From positions 845,001-909,000 of the forward strand of contig NZ_CP113865.1 of the NCBI RefSeq assembly GCF_026810225.1: 64,000 nucleotides of DNA, written 5' to 3'. The notes beneath the pieces are model-generated. The model was not told the DNA's origin. It made no database searches and worked only from the letters and a program-made list of their open reading frames with translations. Both the position numbers and the translations under genes were made by a program. The stretch's first letter is position 1. Every line of letters begins with the position of its first letter. Source of the stretch: Caldicellulosiruptor morganii. Lineage in GTDB: Bacteria; Bacillota; Thermoanaerobacteria; Caldicellulosiruptorales; Caldicellulosiruptoraceae. This document shows positions 28,686 through 37,868 of this stretch, piece after piece.

Positions 28686-29780
28686 ATGATGACACAGAAG
28701 GTTATTGATGTATTGGAGCAGGCAAAGGATATTATAGATGATGAATTCGGATATATAGAAGCTGATGGAAGAGTTGTTTACAGTTCAAATCCACTTTCTC
28801 AGAACAGAATCAACACAGTTGCAATTGACATGATAAAGATGGACACCGATCTTGAAATCTTTGAGGGACGCACATATAAAGTTTACAGAGGGCAAACAGA
28901 CACATATGTGCTGTATATAAACAATACAGAACCACATGCTGAAAAACTTCTGGACATGCTAAACCTTGTTGTGATGAAGGCAAAAGAACCGGCTTCTGCC
29001 TATGATAAAAAGCTATTTATAAAGAATCTCCTGTACGACAATATCTTGCCTGGCGAGATTTACACAAAAGCAAGAGAACTTCATATCGCCACAGGTGCTA
29101 CAAGAGTTGTTTTTGCTATTTATATTCCAAATGCAAAAGAAATCAAGGATATCAACATTGCAGAGATTTTAACAAGTATCTTTCCAAAAAGTACAAAGGA
29201 TTTCATTATACAACTGGATAATAACATAATTGTTTTCATAAAAGAGTTAAAACCGGGGTCTGGTGACGAAGATGCGTACAAGGTGGCAAGGATTATACTT
29301 GATACCCTAAACTCTGAACTTCTTTTGAAAGCATATATTGGGATTGGTTCTGTTGTTGATGATATTAAAGAGCTTTCAATGTCATACAAAGAGGCTGAAG
29401 CAGCGCTTAAGATTGGTTATATCTTTGAAAAGGACAAGTATATAGTAAGTTATCATAAGCTTGGGCTTGGAAGGCTTATATATCAAATGCCAACCAAGTT
29501 ATGTGAGATGTTTTTAGAAGAAGTGTTCAAGGATGTGAAGCTTTCTGACTTTGATCCAGAGCTTATTCAAACTGTTGAAATGTTCTTTGAATGCAATTTG
29601 AATGTCTCTGAAACAGCAAGGCAGCTTTACATCCATAGAAATACATTGGTCTACAGGCTTGATAAAATTGAGAGAATGATAGGTCTGGATTTGAGAAAAT
29701 TTGAAGATGCTATTATCTTCAAGATGGCTATGCTTGTAAATCAGTATCTTGAATATACAAAAGGGAATATCACATTTTAA
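28686..29780 (+). CDS. CdaR/PucR-family transcriptional regulator
   Basis: 364 residues. The start at ATG 28686 follows GGGTGAGG, although a GTG at 28671 is in frame. The C-terminal helix-turn-helix (VEMFFECNLNVSETARQLYIHRNTLVYRLDKIE, marker YIHRNTLVYRLDKIE) is the PucR/CdaR HTH_30 type. The middle region is the GGDEF-like CdaR domain (IGIGSVVDDIKELSMSYKEA), and the N-terminal part may be a sensor domain. Family members sense sugar acids or purine catabolites. It is flanked by the orphan sugar ATPase and ftsE, and the ligand is unknown. Confidence 0.82.
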   Translation: MMTQKVIDVLEQAKDIIDDEFGYIEADGRVVYSSNPLSQNRINTVAIDMIKMDTDLEIFEGRTYKVYRGQTDTYVLYINNTEPHAEKLLDMLNLVVMKAKEPASAYDKKLFIKNLLYDNILPGEIYTKARELHIATGATRVVFAIYIPNAKEIKDINIAEILTSIFPKSTKDFIIQLDNNIIVFIKELKPGSGDEDAYKVARIILDTLNSELLLKAYIGIGSVVDDIKELSMSYKEAEAALKIGYIFEKDKYIVSYHKLGLGRLIYQMPTKLCEMFLEEVFKDVKLSDFDPELIQTVEMFFECNLNVSETARQLYIHRNTLVYRLDKIERMIGLDLRKFEDAIIFKMAMLVNQYLEYTKGNITF

Positions 29781-29802
29781 AAAATATTGCAGGTGAATAT
29801 AA

Positions 29803-30522
29803 ATGGTAAAATTTATAAATGTGAGCAAAAAGTACCCCAATGGTGTACTTGCGCTCAGTGATGTGACCTTAACAATTGATAAAGGTGAATTTGTCTTTTT
29901 AGTAGGTTCAAGTGGAGCGGGTAAATCTACATTAATAAAACTGCTTTTAAAAGAGATTGATCCGACTGAAGGAGAAATAATTGTCGGGGAGTACAATTTA
30001 AATAAGCTTCCCAAAAAAGAAATACCTTACTACAGAAGAAAGATTGGCATTGTATTTCAGGATTTTAGACTTCTGCCAAACAAAACAGTATACGAAAATG
30101 TTGAATTTGCAATGCAAATAACAGGAGCACCTTCAAAGCTTATCAGAAGGCAGGTCCCTTTTGTACTGTCTCTTGTTGGGCTTGCGCACAAGGCAAAGTG
30201 TTACCCGCATGAGCTGTCCGGTGGTGAGCAGCAGCGGGTTGCCTTGGCGCGAGCAATTGTCAACAAGCCCACTTTACTGATTGCTGATGAGCCAACCGGG
30301 AATCTCGACCCTGATACCTCATGGGAGATAATGAAACTTTTGGAGGATATAAATAAAAGAGGAACAACAGTGCTGGTTGCAACACATGCAAAAGAAATTG
30401 TGGATAGCATGAGAAAAAGAGTTGTTGCAATTGACAGAGGTAAAATTGTTAAAGACCAACCCAAAGGAGTCTACAGCTATGAGGCTTCAGACGCTCAAGT
30501 ACTTTTGCAAAGATGGATTTAA
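29803..30522 (+). CDS. ftsE: Cell division ATP-binding protein FtsE
   Basis: 239 residues of an ABC ATPase. Walker A is [10 protein letters not shown] at about 36-45, the FtsE-specific [21 protein letters not shown] follows, and the signature [18 protein letters not shown] and Walker [14 protein letters not shown] are intact. With FtsX it controls wall hydrolases during division or elongation. The ribosome site GCAGGTGA precedes the ATG. The ftsX start lies inside its 3' end. Confidence 0.96.
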   Translation: MVKFINVSKKYPNGVLALSDVTLTIDKGEFVFLVGSSGAGKSTLIKLLLKEIDPTEGEIIVGEYNLNKLPKKEIPYYRRKIGIVFQDFRLLPNKTVYENVEFAMQITGAPSKLIRRQVPFVLSLVGLAHKAKCYPHELSGGEQQRVALARAIVNKPTLLIADEPTGNLDPDTSWEIMKLLEDINKRGTTVLVATHAKEIVDSMRKRVVAIDRGKIVKDQPKGVYSYEASDAQVLLQRWI

Positions 30523-31363
30523 GAATATATTTTTGAACAAAACTATGGCTGCTGCTTCTATTTCAATTGTGGTGGCAGCCTTAACTGTAGTTGGTATATT
30601 CATTGCAGTGGGGATCAATTTGAACTACATTGCTCAGCAAATAGAGAAAACTGTTGATATAAGAGTAATTCTTCAAAAAGGACAGGAAGATAAAGTTCCT
30701 GTAATTGAAGAGTTTTTAAGAAAGAATGCTTATATTCGAAATTTTGATTATATAAGTCCTGAGATGGCACTTGAAGATTTCAAAAAAAAGCTTGGGAAAA
30801 ATTCCTTTCTTTTAGAAGGTCTTGAAAAGGATAATCCGTTGCGGGGCTATTTTATTGTAAGGCCTGTAAAGTTAGAATATACAAAGGATCTTGCAAAGCA
30901 GCTGGAAGCTTTAGAAGGAGTTGCACAGGTTTATTTCCCCTCTCAGACAGTTGATAGGTTAAAGGGGATAATAAGAGTACTCAATGTACTTTGTATAGCG
31001 TTAATTTTAGGACTGTACATAATAGCAATATTTATAATAGCAAATACCATAAAGATTACCCTTTTTGCAAGAAGAAGAGAAATTTCAATAATGCGATATA
31101 TTGGTGCGACAAATAGGTTTATAAGTGGTCCTTTTGTAGTGGAAGGTTTTATAATTGGAATACTGGGAGCAACTTTTGCATATGCTATAGTGCTTCTGAT
31201 ATATCACTACTCGATAAAATATCTTTCAGAGACAATTACATTTGTAGACTTTGTCAATATTTCGATGTATAAATACAAGATATTGGGGCTGTTTATTTTA
31301 ACTGGGAGTACGGTTGGTATTCTGGGCAGTATAATTTCTTTGAGAAGATATTTAAAAGTTTAG
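30479..31363 (+). CDS. ftsX: Cell division permease-like protein FtsX
   Basis: 294 residues. The start at 30479 is supported by AAAGGAG nine bases upstream and by the family-like opening [18 protein letters not shown]. It overlaps ftsE by 44 bases, a usual arrangement. A first membrane helix lies at about 25-47, then a large extracytoplasmic loop (VDIRVILQKGQEDKVPVIEEF region), and three C-terminal helices (about 170-290). It relays FtsE ATPase activity to the M23-type hydrolase encoded next. Confidence 0.94.
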   Translation: MRLQTLKYFCKDGFKNIFLNKTMAAASISIVVAALTVVGIFIAVGINLNYIAQQIEKTVDIRVILQKGQEDKVPVIEEFLRKNAYIRNFDYISPEMALEDFKKKLGKNSFLLEGLEKDNPLRGYFIVRPVKLEYTKDLAKQLEALEGVAQVYFPSQTVDRLKGIIRVLNVLCIALILGLYIIAIFIIANTIKITLFARRREISIMRYIGATNRFISGPFVVEGFIIGILGATFAYAIVLLIYHYSIKYLSETITFVDFVNISMYKYKILGLFILTGSTVGILGSIISLRRYLKV

Positions 31364-31402
31364 GTCAACCTCTTTTTCTTTTTTAAGAGGGGGTTTTCTA
31401 TT

Positions 31403-32542
31403 TTGTTTAAAAAGAGCAGTTTCTTAGTGCTGTTTTTGGTTTTTGTTTTAATTTTTGAAGTTGCTGTATCCGACACATTAAGGGATTATCAGAACAAGCT
31501 AAAGTCGGTTGAAAAGGACAAAAAGGTAACTCAGAAAAAGATTGTGGAAATAAAAAACAGGCAACAACAGCTGCTTGACCAAATAGATGAAATTGATAAA
31601 AAGATTGACAGAACAAAAAATCAGATTGAGTTTTTAAAGAACAATATTCTCATTGTGGAGAACAAAATTAAAAATACTGTAAAGCAGCTTCAAATTCAGC
31701 AAGCCAAAAAGGAGGCATATTATCAGAAGTTTAAAGATAGAATCAGGGCAATATATGAGATGAACAACGTCTCGGTTTCGTACGTAGAGATCTTGCTTGA
31801 TTCAAAAAATCTTTCAGATTTTTTTACAAGAATGTATCTTTTTAACGATATAATTGAGTATGATAAGCAAATACTAAATGAGTATACTAAGACTATTGAG
31901 GAAATAAAAAAGAAAAAGACAGAGCTGGTTTTGCTAAAACAGGATTTAAATGAAAAAAAGAAAGAGCTTGAAGTAAATCAGTATTCACTTATTGCTGAGC
32001 AACAGGAAAAGAAGAAACTGTTGACTTACCTTGAAAAAGAACAGAACAGGTTGGAGAAGATACTTGATGAACTGGAAGAGATTTCTAATGAACTTTCTAA
32101 AAAGATAAAGGAAATCCTGGCAAAACAGAAAACAAAACGAATATATTCAGGTGGTAAACTTTTGTGGCCAGTTGATGGCTACTATGATATAACCTCCTAT
32201 TTTGGAATGAGATTTCATCCTATTTTGAAGAAAAACAAGATGCACACAGGGATAGACATTGGTGCACCTTATAATGCAAGGGTTTTAGCAGCAGCTGATG
32301 GTGATGTGATTTTAGCCGGTTGGATTTCTGGATATGGAAAAACCATTATTTTGGACAATGGAAGTGGTATAAGTACGCTTTATGCGCATCTTTCCTCAAT
32401 AAATGTTTCTGTTGGGCAAAAGGTGAAGAGAGGCGAATGCATAGGCAATGTAGGTTCAACGGGGTATTCAACAGGTCCACACCTTCATTTTGAAGTGAGA
32501 ATAAACGGAGATGTTGTTGACCCATTGAATTATCTGAAATAA
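31403..32542 (+). CDS. Coiled-coil M23-family peptidase (EnvC-like murein hydrolase or activator)
   Basis: 379 residues, TTG start after GAGGGGG. An N-terminal signal peptide (about 1-23) precedes two long coiled-coil blocks (about 25-240) and the C-terminal LytM domain. The zinc ligands are visible: HPILKKNKMHTGIDIG gives the H-x(n)-D ligands and HLHFEVRING the HxH motif, so it is likely enzymatically active. Position directly after ftsEX matches EnvC or PcsB/CwlO-type partners that FtsEX activates. Confidence 0.9.
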   Translation: MFKKSSFLVLFLVFVLIFEVAVSDTLRDYQNKLKSVEKDKKVTQKKIVEIKNRQQQLLDQIDEIDKKIDRTKNQIEFLKNNILIVENKIKNTVKQLQIQQAKKEAYYQKFKDRIRAIYEMNNVSVSYVEILLDSKNLSDFFTRMYLFNDIIEYDKQILNEYTKTIEEIKKKKTELVLLKQDLNEKKKELEVNQYSLIAEQQEKKKLLTYLEKEQNRLEKILDELEEISNELSKKIKEILAKQKTKRIYSGGKLLWPVDGYYDITSYFGMRFHPILKKNKMHTGIDIGAPYNARVLAAADGDVILAGWISGYGKTIILDNGSGISTLYAHLSSINVSVGQKVKRGECIGNVGSTGYSTGPHLHFEVRINGDVVDPLNYLK

Positions 32543-32557
32543 GGAGCGAAGGTAAGC

Positions 32558-33736
32558 ATGAAAAAAAGACTCAATACCATAGCAATAATTGTGATAACTG
32601 CGCTGGCAACATATATTTTTACAACGTATCTTTATTTTGGAAGTCCATTTTATGCTAACAACCCGGTAACAAATCCTAAACTTTCTAAAGTGATTGGACT
32701 TTTGAAAAAGTACTATTATGAGCCAAAGGATATTACAGATCAGAAGTTGATAGATGGCGCAATTGATGGAATTGCTGCAAGTGTAAATGATCCTTACACC
32801 GAATACTTTACAAAAAAGGAATTTGAGGAATTTATGATACAAAGCAAGGGAACATACTTTGGAATAGGTGTTACCATAGAGCCAGGCGAACATTATATTG
32901 AAGTTGTAAATTCGTTTGAAGGTTCACCTGCATATAAGGCAGGTATTAAACCGGGTGACAAGATTATAAGAGTAAATGGGATTAGCTTAACTTCGAAAGA
33001 TATAGAAAAAGCAGTGAGTCTTATGAGAGGACCGAAAGGTACGCCTGTTACTGTTACAATTCTTCGAGAGGGGAATTCAAAACCAGTAGATTTAAAGATA
33101 CTCAGAGACGAAATAAAAATAAAGACAGTGAGCACCAGAATTTTTAACAATATCATCGGGTATATAAAAATAACAAACTTTGATGAAAATACCCCGCAGG
33201 ATTTTATGGATGCATATGATAAGCTCAAAAGTAGCGGATGCAGAGCTTTGATTATTGATCTCAGATTTAACCCGGGTGGGCTTTTGGAGTCTGTGGTTGA
33301 TGTTGCAAGCAACTTTCTCAAAAAAGGGCAGCTCATAGTCTATCTTAAAGATAGATACAATAACAAGCAGTATTTTAAATCATATAAAAATGGCGATACT
33401 GTAACACCTCTTGTTGTATTGACAAATAAATATTCAGCTTCGGCGTCAGAAATTTTAGCAGGATGTTTAAAGGACCAAAAAAGAGCCAGAATTGTAGGTG
33501 AGAAGACTTTTGGGAAAGGTGTAGTTCAGCAGATATTTGAACTTGGTGACGGGTCAGCAATAAAGATAACTGTTAGCCAGTACCTTCTCCCAAGTGGCAG
33601 TTATATTCACAAAAAGGGCATAAAGCCTGATATTCAGGTTTTACAGCCCAAAGAATATCAGGATAAAATAAATGTGCCACTGGATAAGGATTTGCAACTT
33701 AAAAAAGCAATTGAAATTTTGAAAAGCAGTATTTAA
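32558..33736 (+). CDS. ctpA: S41 family C-terminal processing protease (CtpA/CtpB)
   Basis: 392 residues. An N-terminal membrane anchor (about 5-27) is followed by a PDZ domain at about 92-170 (FEGSPAYKAGIKPGDKIIRVNG) and the S41 protease core. The Ser nucleophile is in NKYSASASEILAGCL at about 289-303 and the Lys base in ARIVGEKTFGKG. It acts outside the membrane on C-termini of substrates. Gene order ftsE-ftsX-peptidase-ctp-MinJ-like parallels Bacillus. The symbol is by family, since ctpA and ctpB cannot be told apart here. Confidence 0.93.
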   Translation: MKKRLNTIAIIVITALATYIFTTYLYFGSPFYANNPVTNPKLSKVIGLLKKYYYEPKDITDQKLIDGAIDGIAASVNDPYTEYFTKKEFEEFMIQSKGTYFGIGVTIEPGEHYIEVVNSFEGSPAYKAGIKPGDKIIRVNGISLTSKDIEKAVSLMRGPKGTPVTVTILREGNSKPVDLKILRDEIKIKTVSTRIFNNIIGYIKITNFDENTPQDFMDAYDKLKSSGCRALIIDLRFNPGGLLESVVDVASNFLKKGQLIVYLKDRYNNKQYFKSYKNGDTVTPLVVLTNKYSASASEILAGCLKDQKRARIVGEKTFGKGVVQQIFELGDGSAIKITVSQYLLPSGSYIHKKGIKPDIQVLQPKEYQDKINVPLDKDLQLKKAIEILKSSI

Positions 33737-33758
33737 AGAAAGGTTTGAGGTGCAGTTT

Positions 33759-35051
33759 ATGTTTAAGTTTTTCTGGCAGATATTTGAGCTGACAGGACTC
33801 AATATCTTCAGTCTTCTTTTTAGCTGGAATTTCTGGGTAATAGTTATTTTGATAGCATTTCTATATAAAAGAGAGCAGGAGTTTGAGCAAATTGTCCTGG
33901 GTTATAATCGAAGGACTCTTGTTTACAAGGTAGTTGAAGCATCTGTGGCAGGACTTGTAGGCGGGTATATAGTTAGTTTGATTACCTTGCTTTTTGGGGT
34001 TGTGGTTGATGTTGATAGCTTTCTTTATCTCTGGTATATCGCTCTTGTGCTTGCTCTTATAAACCCAAGGTATCTTTGCTTTTCATATTCAGCAGGTATT
34101 ATTTCGATTGTGTCTTTAATATTTAAAAAACCGGCTGTGGATGTTTCGGGAATTCTATTGGTTGTAGCAATTTTGCACCTTATTGAGAGTCTCTTGATAT
34201 TTTTGGATGGCTTTAGGGGAGCAATACCCGTTGTAATAAAACGAAAGAAAAAGAATGAATCTTCAGAGTATCAAGATAGCTATTCAATCACAGGTGCTTA
34301 CCTTATGCAAAGGTTTTGGGCTATTCCCATGGTTATAATTGCATTTAACTTTCAGGTATCTGCATTAGCTGTAAAGATTGATTTGTTTGAACCTTCATGG
34401 TGGCCTTTGTTCAAACCACAGCAGGTAACTCCTACTACCTTGCTTCTTTTGACACCTATTGTAGCGGCACTTGGTTATGGTGACTTGGCTATTTCTGATG
34501 AGCCACAGGTGGTTAGCAAAAAGAGCGCCTTTGTATTGAGCATATTCAGTATTGTACTTTTTGGTTTAAGTGCACTTTCGTATAGGATTTATGCTTTTAA
34601 ATGGATTGCAGCTTTGTTTGCACCAGTTGCTCATGAGAGCATAATACTTTTTCAGCAAAAGAAACAAAAAGAGGGAAAATCAATATTTGAGGCAGAGGAG
34701 AATACAATCAAGGTATTGTATGTTGAAGAAAATAGCGTTGCTGAAAAGATGGGAATAAGACCTGGTGATATATTGATTTCTATAAATGGGATTTTAATTC
34801 AATCTGAAAGTGACCTTGAGAGGATATTTTCAGATGCACAGATTTATATGTGGGTGAAGGTAAAGGATAAAAGAGGGAAAGTAAGAGAGCTTTACTATCA
34901 GGACTATGAAAACGGGATAAGAAACCTTGGTATAATAGTCATTACCAAAAACGTGATGCCAAACTATGAAATTGAGACTGAAGGTTATTTTATATTTATT
35001 AAAAGTATAGCTAGCAGAATAAAAAGATTTTTGTTCAATAAGACAAATTGA
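33759..35051 (+). CDS. MinJ-like membrane protein with C-terminal PDZ domain
   Basis: 430 residues from ATG 33759 (GAGGTG upstream; an in-frame GTG at 33750 lies on that site). The N-terminal 290 residues hold about seven to eight membrane segments. A PDZ domain follows at about 310-395 (YVEENSVAEKMGIRPGDILISING). In Bacillus, MinJ (YvjD), with the same topology, lies near ftsEX-ctpB and bridges DivIVA and MinD. No min genes are in the window, so the function is only suggested. Confidence 0.72.
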   Translation: MFKFFWQIFELTGLNIFSLLFSWNFWVIVILIAFLYKREQEFEQIVLGYNRRTLVYKVVEASVAGLVGGYIVSLITLLFGVVVDVDSFLYLWYIALVLALINPRYLCFSYSAGIISIVSLIFKKPAVDVSGILLVVAILHLIESLLIFLDGFRGAIPVVIKRKKKNESSEYQDSYSITGAYLMQRFWAIPMVIIAFNFQVSALAVKIDLFEPSWWPLFKPQQVTPTTLLLLTPIVAALGYGDLAISDEPQVVSKKSAFVLSIFSIVLFGLSALSYRIYAFKWIAALFAPVAHESIILFQQKKQKEGKSIFEAEENTIKVLYVEENSVAEKMGIRPGDILISINGILIQSESDLERIFSDAQIYMWVKVKDKRGKVRELYYQDYENGIRNLGIIVITKNVMPNYEIETEGYFIFIKSIASRIKRFLFNKTN

Positions 35052-35140
35052 TATTCAATAAATAAAATTTTTATTTAATTTATACTTTTAATTAAAATAA
35101 CATTACCCGCAGTCCAGTAAAAAACGCTTTTTATAGAGAA

Positions 35141-35177
35141 AAGGGGAATGGGGCATTTTTAGCCTACCATTCCCCTT
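35141..35177 (-). terminator. Terminator-like hairpin overlapping the stop codon of the minus-strand glycosyltransferase
   Basis: AAGGGGAATGG (35141-35151) and CCATTCCCCTT (35167-35177) form an 11-bp perfect stem, with an inner GGC/GCC. On the minus strand it is followed by a TTTTCTCT tract. The coding sequence runs into the stem, and the TAA is in the loop. Confidence 0.7.
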
Positions 35178-36271
35178 ATAAATTCTACAATCTCAATTGA
35201 TGAATTTGGTTTTGCCAGAAATGTACATGCAAGTTTCATGTGCTCAAGCCTTTGCGGGTTTTTTATTATTTGATTAAAGACTATATCAAAACTATCAACG
35301 TTTTTTACATATGCTGCAGCGCCATTGTTGATAAGATAAAAGGTATTTCTCTCCTCTTGTCCGGGTATAGGAGAAATTAAAATCATTGGAAGTTTACGAG
35401 AAAGTGCCTCGGCGCAGGTAAGACCACCGGGCTTTGTAATCAAAATATTACTTATTTCCATGAGCTTGTCTATAAAATCGATAAAACCAAATACGCGTAT
35501 CTTTTTTCCAAAAGCTCCTCCTTCCAGTGACTTTTTTAAGGTTTTGTTTTTTCCGGCAACAACAATTATTTGGTAGCTTTCATCACATATTCTGCAAACC
35601 ATTTCAACTATATCCTCAATATTTCCAAGACCAAGGCTTCCTCCCATGATTAAGATTGTAGGTTTGTCTTCAAGGTTAAGTTCAGCAAGAATTTGCTTTT
35701 TTTCATGACTTATTGAAAAAGATGGATTGATAGGGATGCCCAGAGGTAACACTTTTTTTTCGACAGCTCCTTTTTTAACAGCTTCATATACCAGGTTTTC
35801 GTGATGAACAATTATATAGTCGGTATAATCATTAATCCAGTAAGGGTGTATAGTAAAATCTGTAACTACGCTGATGATAGGTATATTAATTTGTCCACGC
35901 TTTTTTAGCTGGCTTACCATATCCACAGGTGATGGATGAGTTCCAATTATAACGTCAGGATTTAGCTGGGTGATTATGTTATAGAGTTTGAAGAATGCAA
36001 AGTAAAACTTTTCGTAAATTGTCCTGCTAAAGTGTGTAGGCGGGTCTTTGTCTGTTGAGTCATATACAAGCCCGTATATAAAAGGAACTGTTTTAATAGC
36101 TTTCAAGTATGTACCAACCGCGAGCCTGTCGAGTATCGGGCTAATAATTTTGAGTGTGTCTATAATTTCTACTTTTGCCTGTGGATCTTTTTGCAAAAAT
36201 GCTGTTTTTAGTGCGCTTGATGCGGCAAAATGTCCGCCACCGGCATCAAGACTCAATATCAGGATATTCAT
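35159..36271 (-). CDS. MGDG-synthase-type glycosyltransferase (processive diacylglycerol glucosyltransferase-like)
   Basis: 370 residues with the MurG-like two-domain GT-B fold of family 28. The N-terminal MGDG_synth domain opens ILILSLDAGGGHFAASSALK, with GTHPSPVDMVSQL at about 109-121. The C-terminal nucleotide-binding part has LIMGGSLGLGNIEDIV and TKPGGLTCAEALSRKLPMIL. Relatives add sugar from UDP-glucose or UDP-galactose to diacylglycerol (glycolipid and lipoteichoic anchor synthesis). It is probably membrane-peripheral. It stands alone and ends in its own hairpin. Confidence 0.87.
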   Translation of the reverse strand: MNILILSLDAGGGHFAASSALKTAFLQKDPQAKVEIIDTLKIISPILDRLAVGTYLKAIKTVPFIYGLVYDSTDKDPPTHFSRTIYEKFYFAFFKLYNIITQLNPDVIIGTHPSPVDMVSQLKKRGQINIPIISVVTDFTIHPYWINDYTDYIIVHHENLVYEAVKKGAVEKKVLPLGIPINPSFSISHEKKQILAELNLEDKPTILIMGGSLGLGNIEDIVEMVCRICDESYQIIVVAGKNKTLKKSLEGGAFGKKIRVFGFIDFIDKLMEISNILITKPGGLTCAEALSRKLPMILISPIPGQEERNTFYLINNGAAAYVKNVDSFDIVFNQIIKNPQRLEHMKLACTFLAKPNSSIEIVEFIRGMVG

Positions 36272-36644
36272 GCTCTATTCCCTCAAATCTTTCTAAAATT
36301 AATTTAAAGTCATGACAAATAAAATGAGAAGCTCCATCAAATAAAGACGAGGATAAACTACCCATGATTATTATATACTATTTCATTGGTAATGTGAAAT
36401 ATTCAGAAAACAAAATAGTAAAAAATTATATTATATGGGAACGGAAAAATAAATAATTAGCCCTACAAATTGTTGCTGATGATGTGATATCAAAATAGAG
36501 AAGCAACAGCATATTTGTACACCATTTTATGATAATAAGTGTAGAGTTAAATTATAATAAACTTCTTAAAAAACAGTTTTTAAGATTAGTTGTGATTCAC
36601 AGTTTTCAATCAATAATCTTTTTGTAAATATTTCATTTAAATAA

Positions 36645-36821
36645 TTGATTGTTGTGCTACTTTTGATTATACTTATTTTGTACTCATTTACCACTAAGGA
36701 TAGGGTGTTTAGATTTGAAAGCAAATTTGGACTTATTACAGGGTTAGTAATAATAGTGTTAATGTGTATAATAGTAATAATTGATTATATAGGATCAAGG
36801 TTTGCATGTACATTGATTTGA
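36645..36821 (+). CDS. Possible small two-helix membrane protein in the gap before xerD
   Basis: A 58-codon frame from TTG (36645) to TGA. Its translation has a hydrophobic first 14 residues (LIVVLLLIILILYS), a charged loop (TTKDRVFRFESKF) and a second hydrophobic segment (GLITGLVIIVLMCIIVIID). An in-frame TAA immediately precedes it, and no convincing ribosome site is seen, so it may be a decayed remnant or a chance frame. The rest of 36272-36875 is AT-rich, with no RNA gene or repeat array recognised. Confidence 0.22.
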   Translation: MIVVLLLIILILYSFTTKDRVFRFESKFGLITGLVIIVLMCIIVIIDYIGSRFACTLI

Positions 36822-36875
36822 AATTTTATAGGATTAATTTCTGGAATCTATAACAAAGAGGGGATTTGAATATAG

Positions 36876-37751
36876 ATGAGTATAATAGAAGTTTTTCATC
36901 AGCATTTGCATCAAAAGCAGAGATTTTCGCAAAATACAATAATGTCTTATATAAGAGATGTAAAAAAATACATAGAGTTTTTAGAAAGAATTGGGATTAA
37001 AATTGAAAATACTTCTCAAGCTACTGTTATCACATACATAATTGATATGCAAAAAAACGGTAAGTCTAACAGTACGATAGCAAGAGCAATTGTTTCACTG
37101 AAGGTGTTCTATGAATTTTTGAAAGAGCAGAGCATAGTGGACATAGGGAAAATAGAGGTTGATCCACCCAAACTTGAAAGAACGCTTCCTCAAATTTTGA
37201 CAAAAGATGAGGTGGAGAAACTTTTAAGCTGTCCAAAAGAAGATGATATAAAAGGTATCAGAGACAAGGCAATGCTTGAGGTGCTGTATGCAACAGGCAT
37301 CAGGGTAAGTGAGCTGATTAGTCTTAACCTTTCTGATATCAACCTTGATCATGGATACATTATATGCAGAAACAAAAAAAGAGACAGGGTTATTCCAGTT
37401 GGCAGTTATGCAATTGAGGCAGTGGAGAAATATCTAAAATATTCAAGACCATATCTTGCAAGAAATAAAGAGGAAGAAGCTCTTTTTTTAAATTTCAATG
37501 GTTCAAGAATGACAAGACAGGGATTTTGGAAGATAGTAAAATTCTATGCTACTGCTGCAGGTATAAACAAGGAGATAACTCCTCATGTGCTGAGACACTC
37601 TTTTGCAACCCACCTGATAGAAAACGGAGCAGATGTAAGAGCTGTTCAGCAGATGCTGGGGCATGCTGATATTTCCACCACGCAGCGATATCTTCAGATA
37701 GCAAATGTTAAGTTAAAAGAGGTTTATCAAAGAGCGCATCCACGCGCATAG
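36876..37751 (+). CDS. xerD: Tyrosine recombinase XerC/XerD
   Basis: 291 residues. The N-terminal SAM-like DNA-binding domain spans about 1-85. The catalytic domain has YATGIRVSELISLN (first Arg, about 148), Lys in the beta hairpin (CRNKKRDRVIPV), HVLRHSFATHL (His-x-x-Arg), LGHADISTTQRYLQI (His and the Tyr nucleophile). All catalytic residues are present. It resolves chromosome dimers at dif or acts as a related core recombinase. Length and lack of adjacent mobile genes favour the housekeeping Xer. XerC versus XerD is not decided. Confidence 0.87.
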   Translation: MSIIEVFHQHLHQKQRFSQNTIMSYIRDVKKYIEFLERIGIKIENTSQATVITYIIDMQKNGKSNSTIARAIVSLKVFYEFLKEQSIVDIGKIEVDPPKLERTLPQILTKDEVEKLLSCPKEDDIKGIRDKAMLEVLYATGIRVSELISLNLSDINLDHGYIICRNKKRDRVIPVGSYAIEAVEKYLKYSRPYLARNKEEEALFLNFNGSRMTRQGFWKIVKFYATAAGINKEITPHVLRHSFATHLIENGADVRAVQQMLGHADISTTQRYLQIANVKLKEVYQRAHPRA

Positions 37752-37807
37752 AATTTATAATTTTAACATAAAATAACATATATTGGTTGTAAGAGGTTTG
37801 AAAGTTG

Positions 37808-37830
37808 GCAAGGCTATGCCTTGCTTTTTA
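37808..37830 (+). terminator. Intrinsic terminator after xerD
   Basis: GCAAGGC and GCCTTGC with a TAT loop are followed by TTTTTATCTTT. Confidence 0.82.
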
Positions 37831-37868
37831 TCTTTATCAGATAGTATTGGACAGGGAGATGAAGAGTA

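Noticed and set aside
36272..36875. tRNA, small RNA or attachment site next to the Xer recombinase
   Set aside because: No cloverleaf, GTTC-type T-loop or flanking direct repeats were found. The recombinase looks like the housekeeping type.
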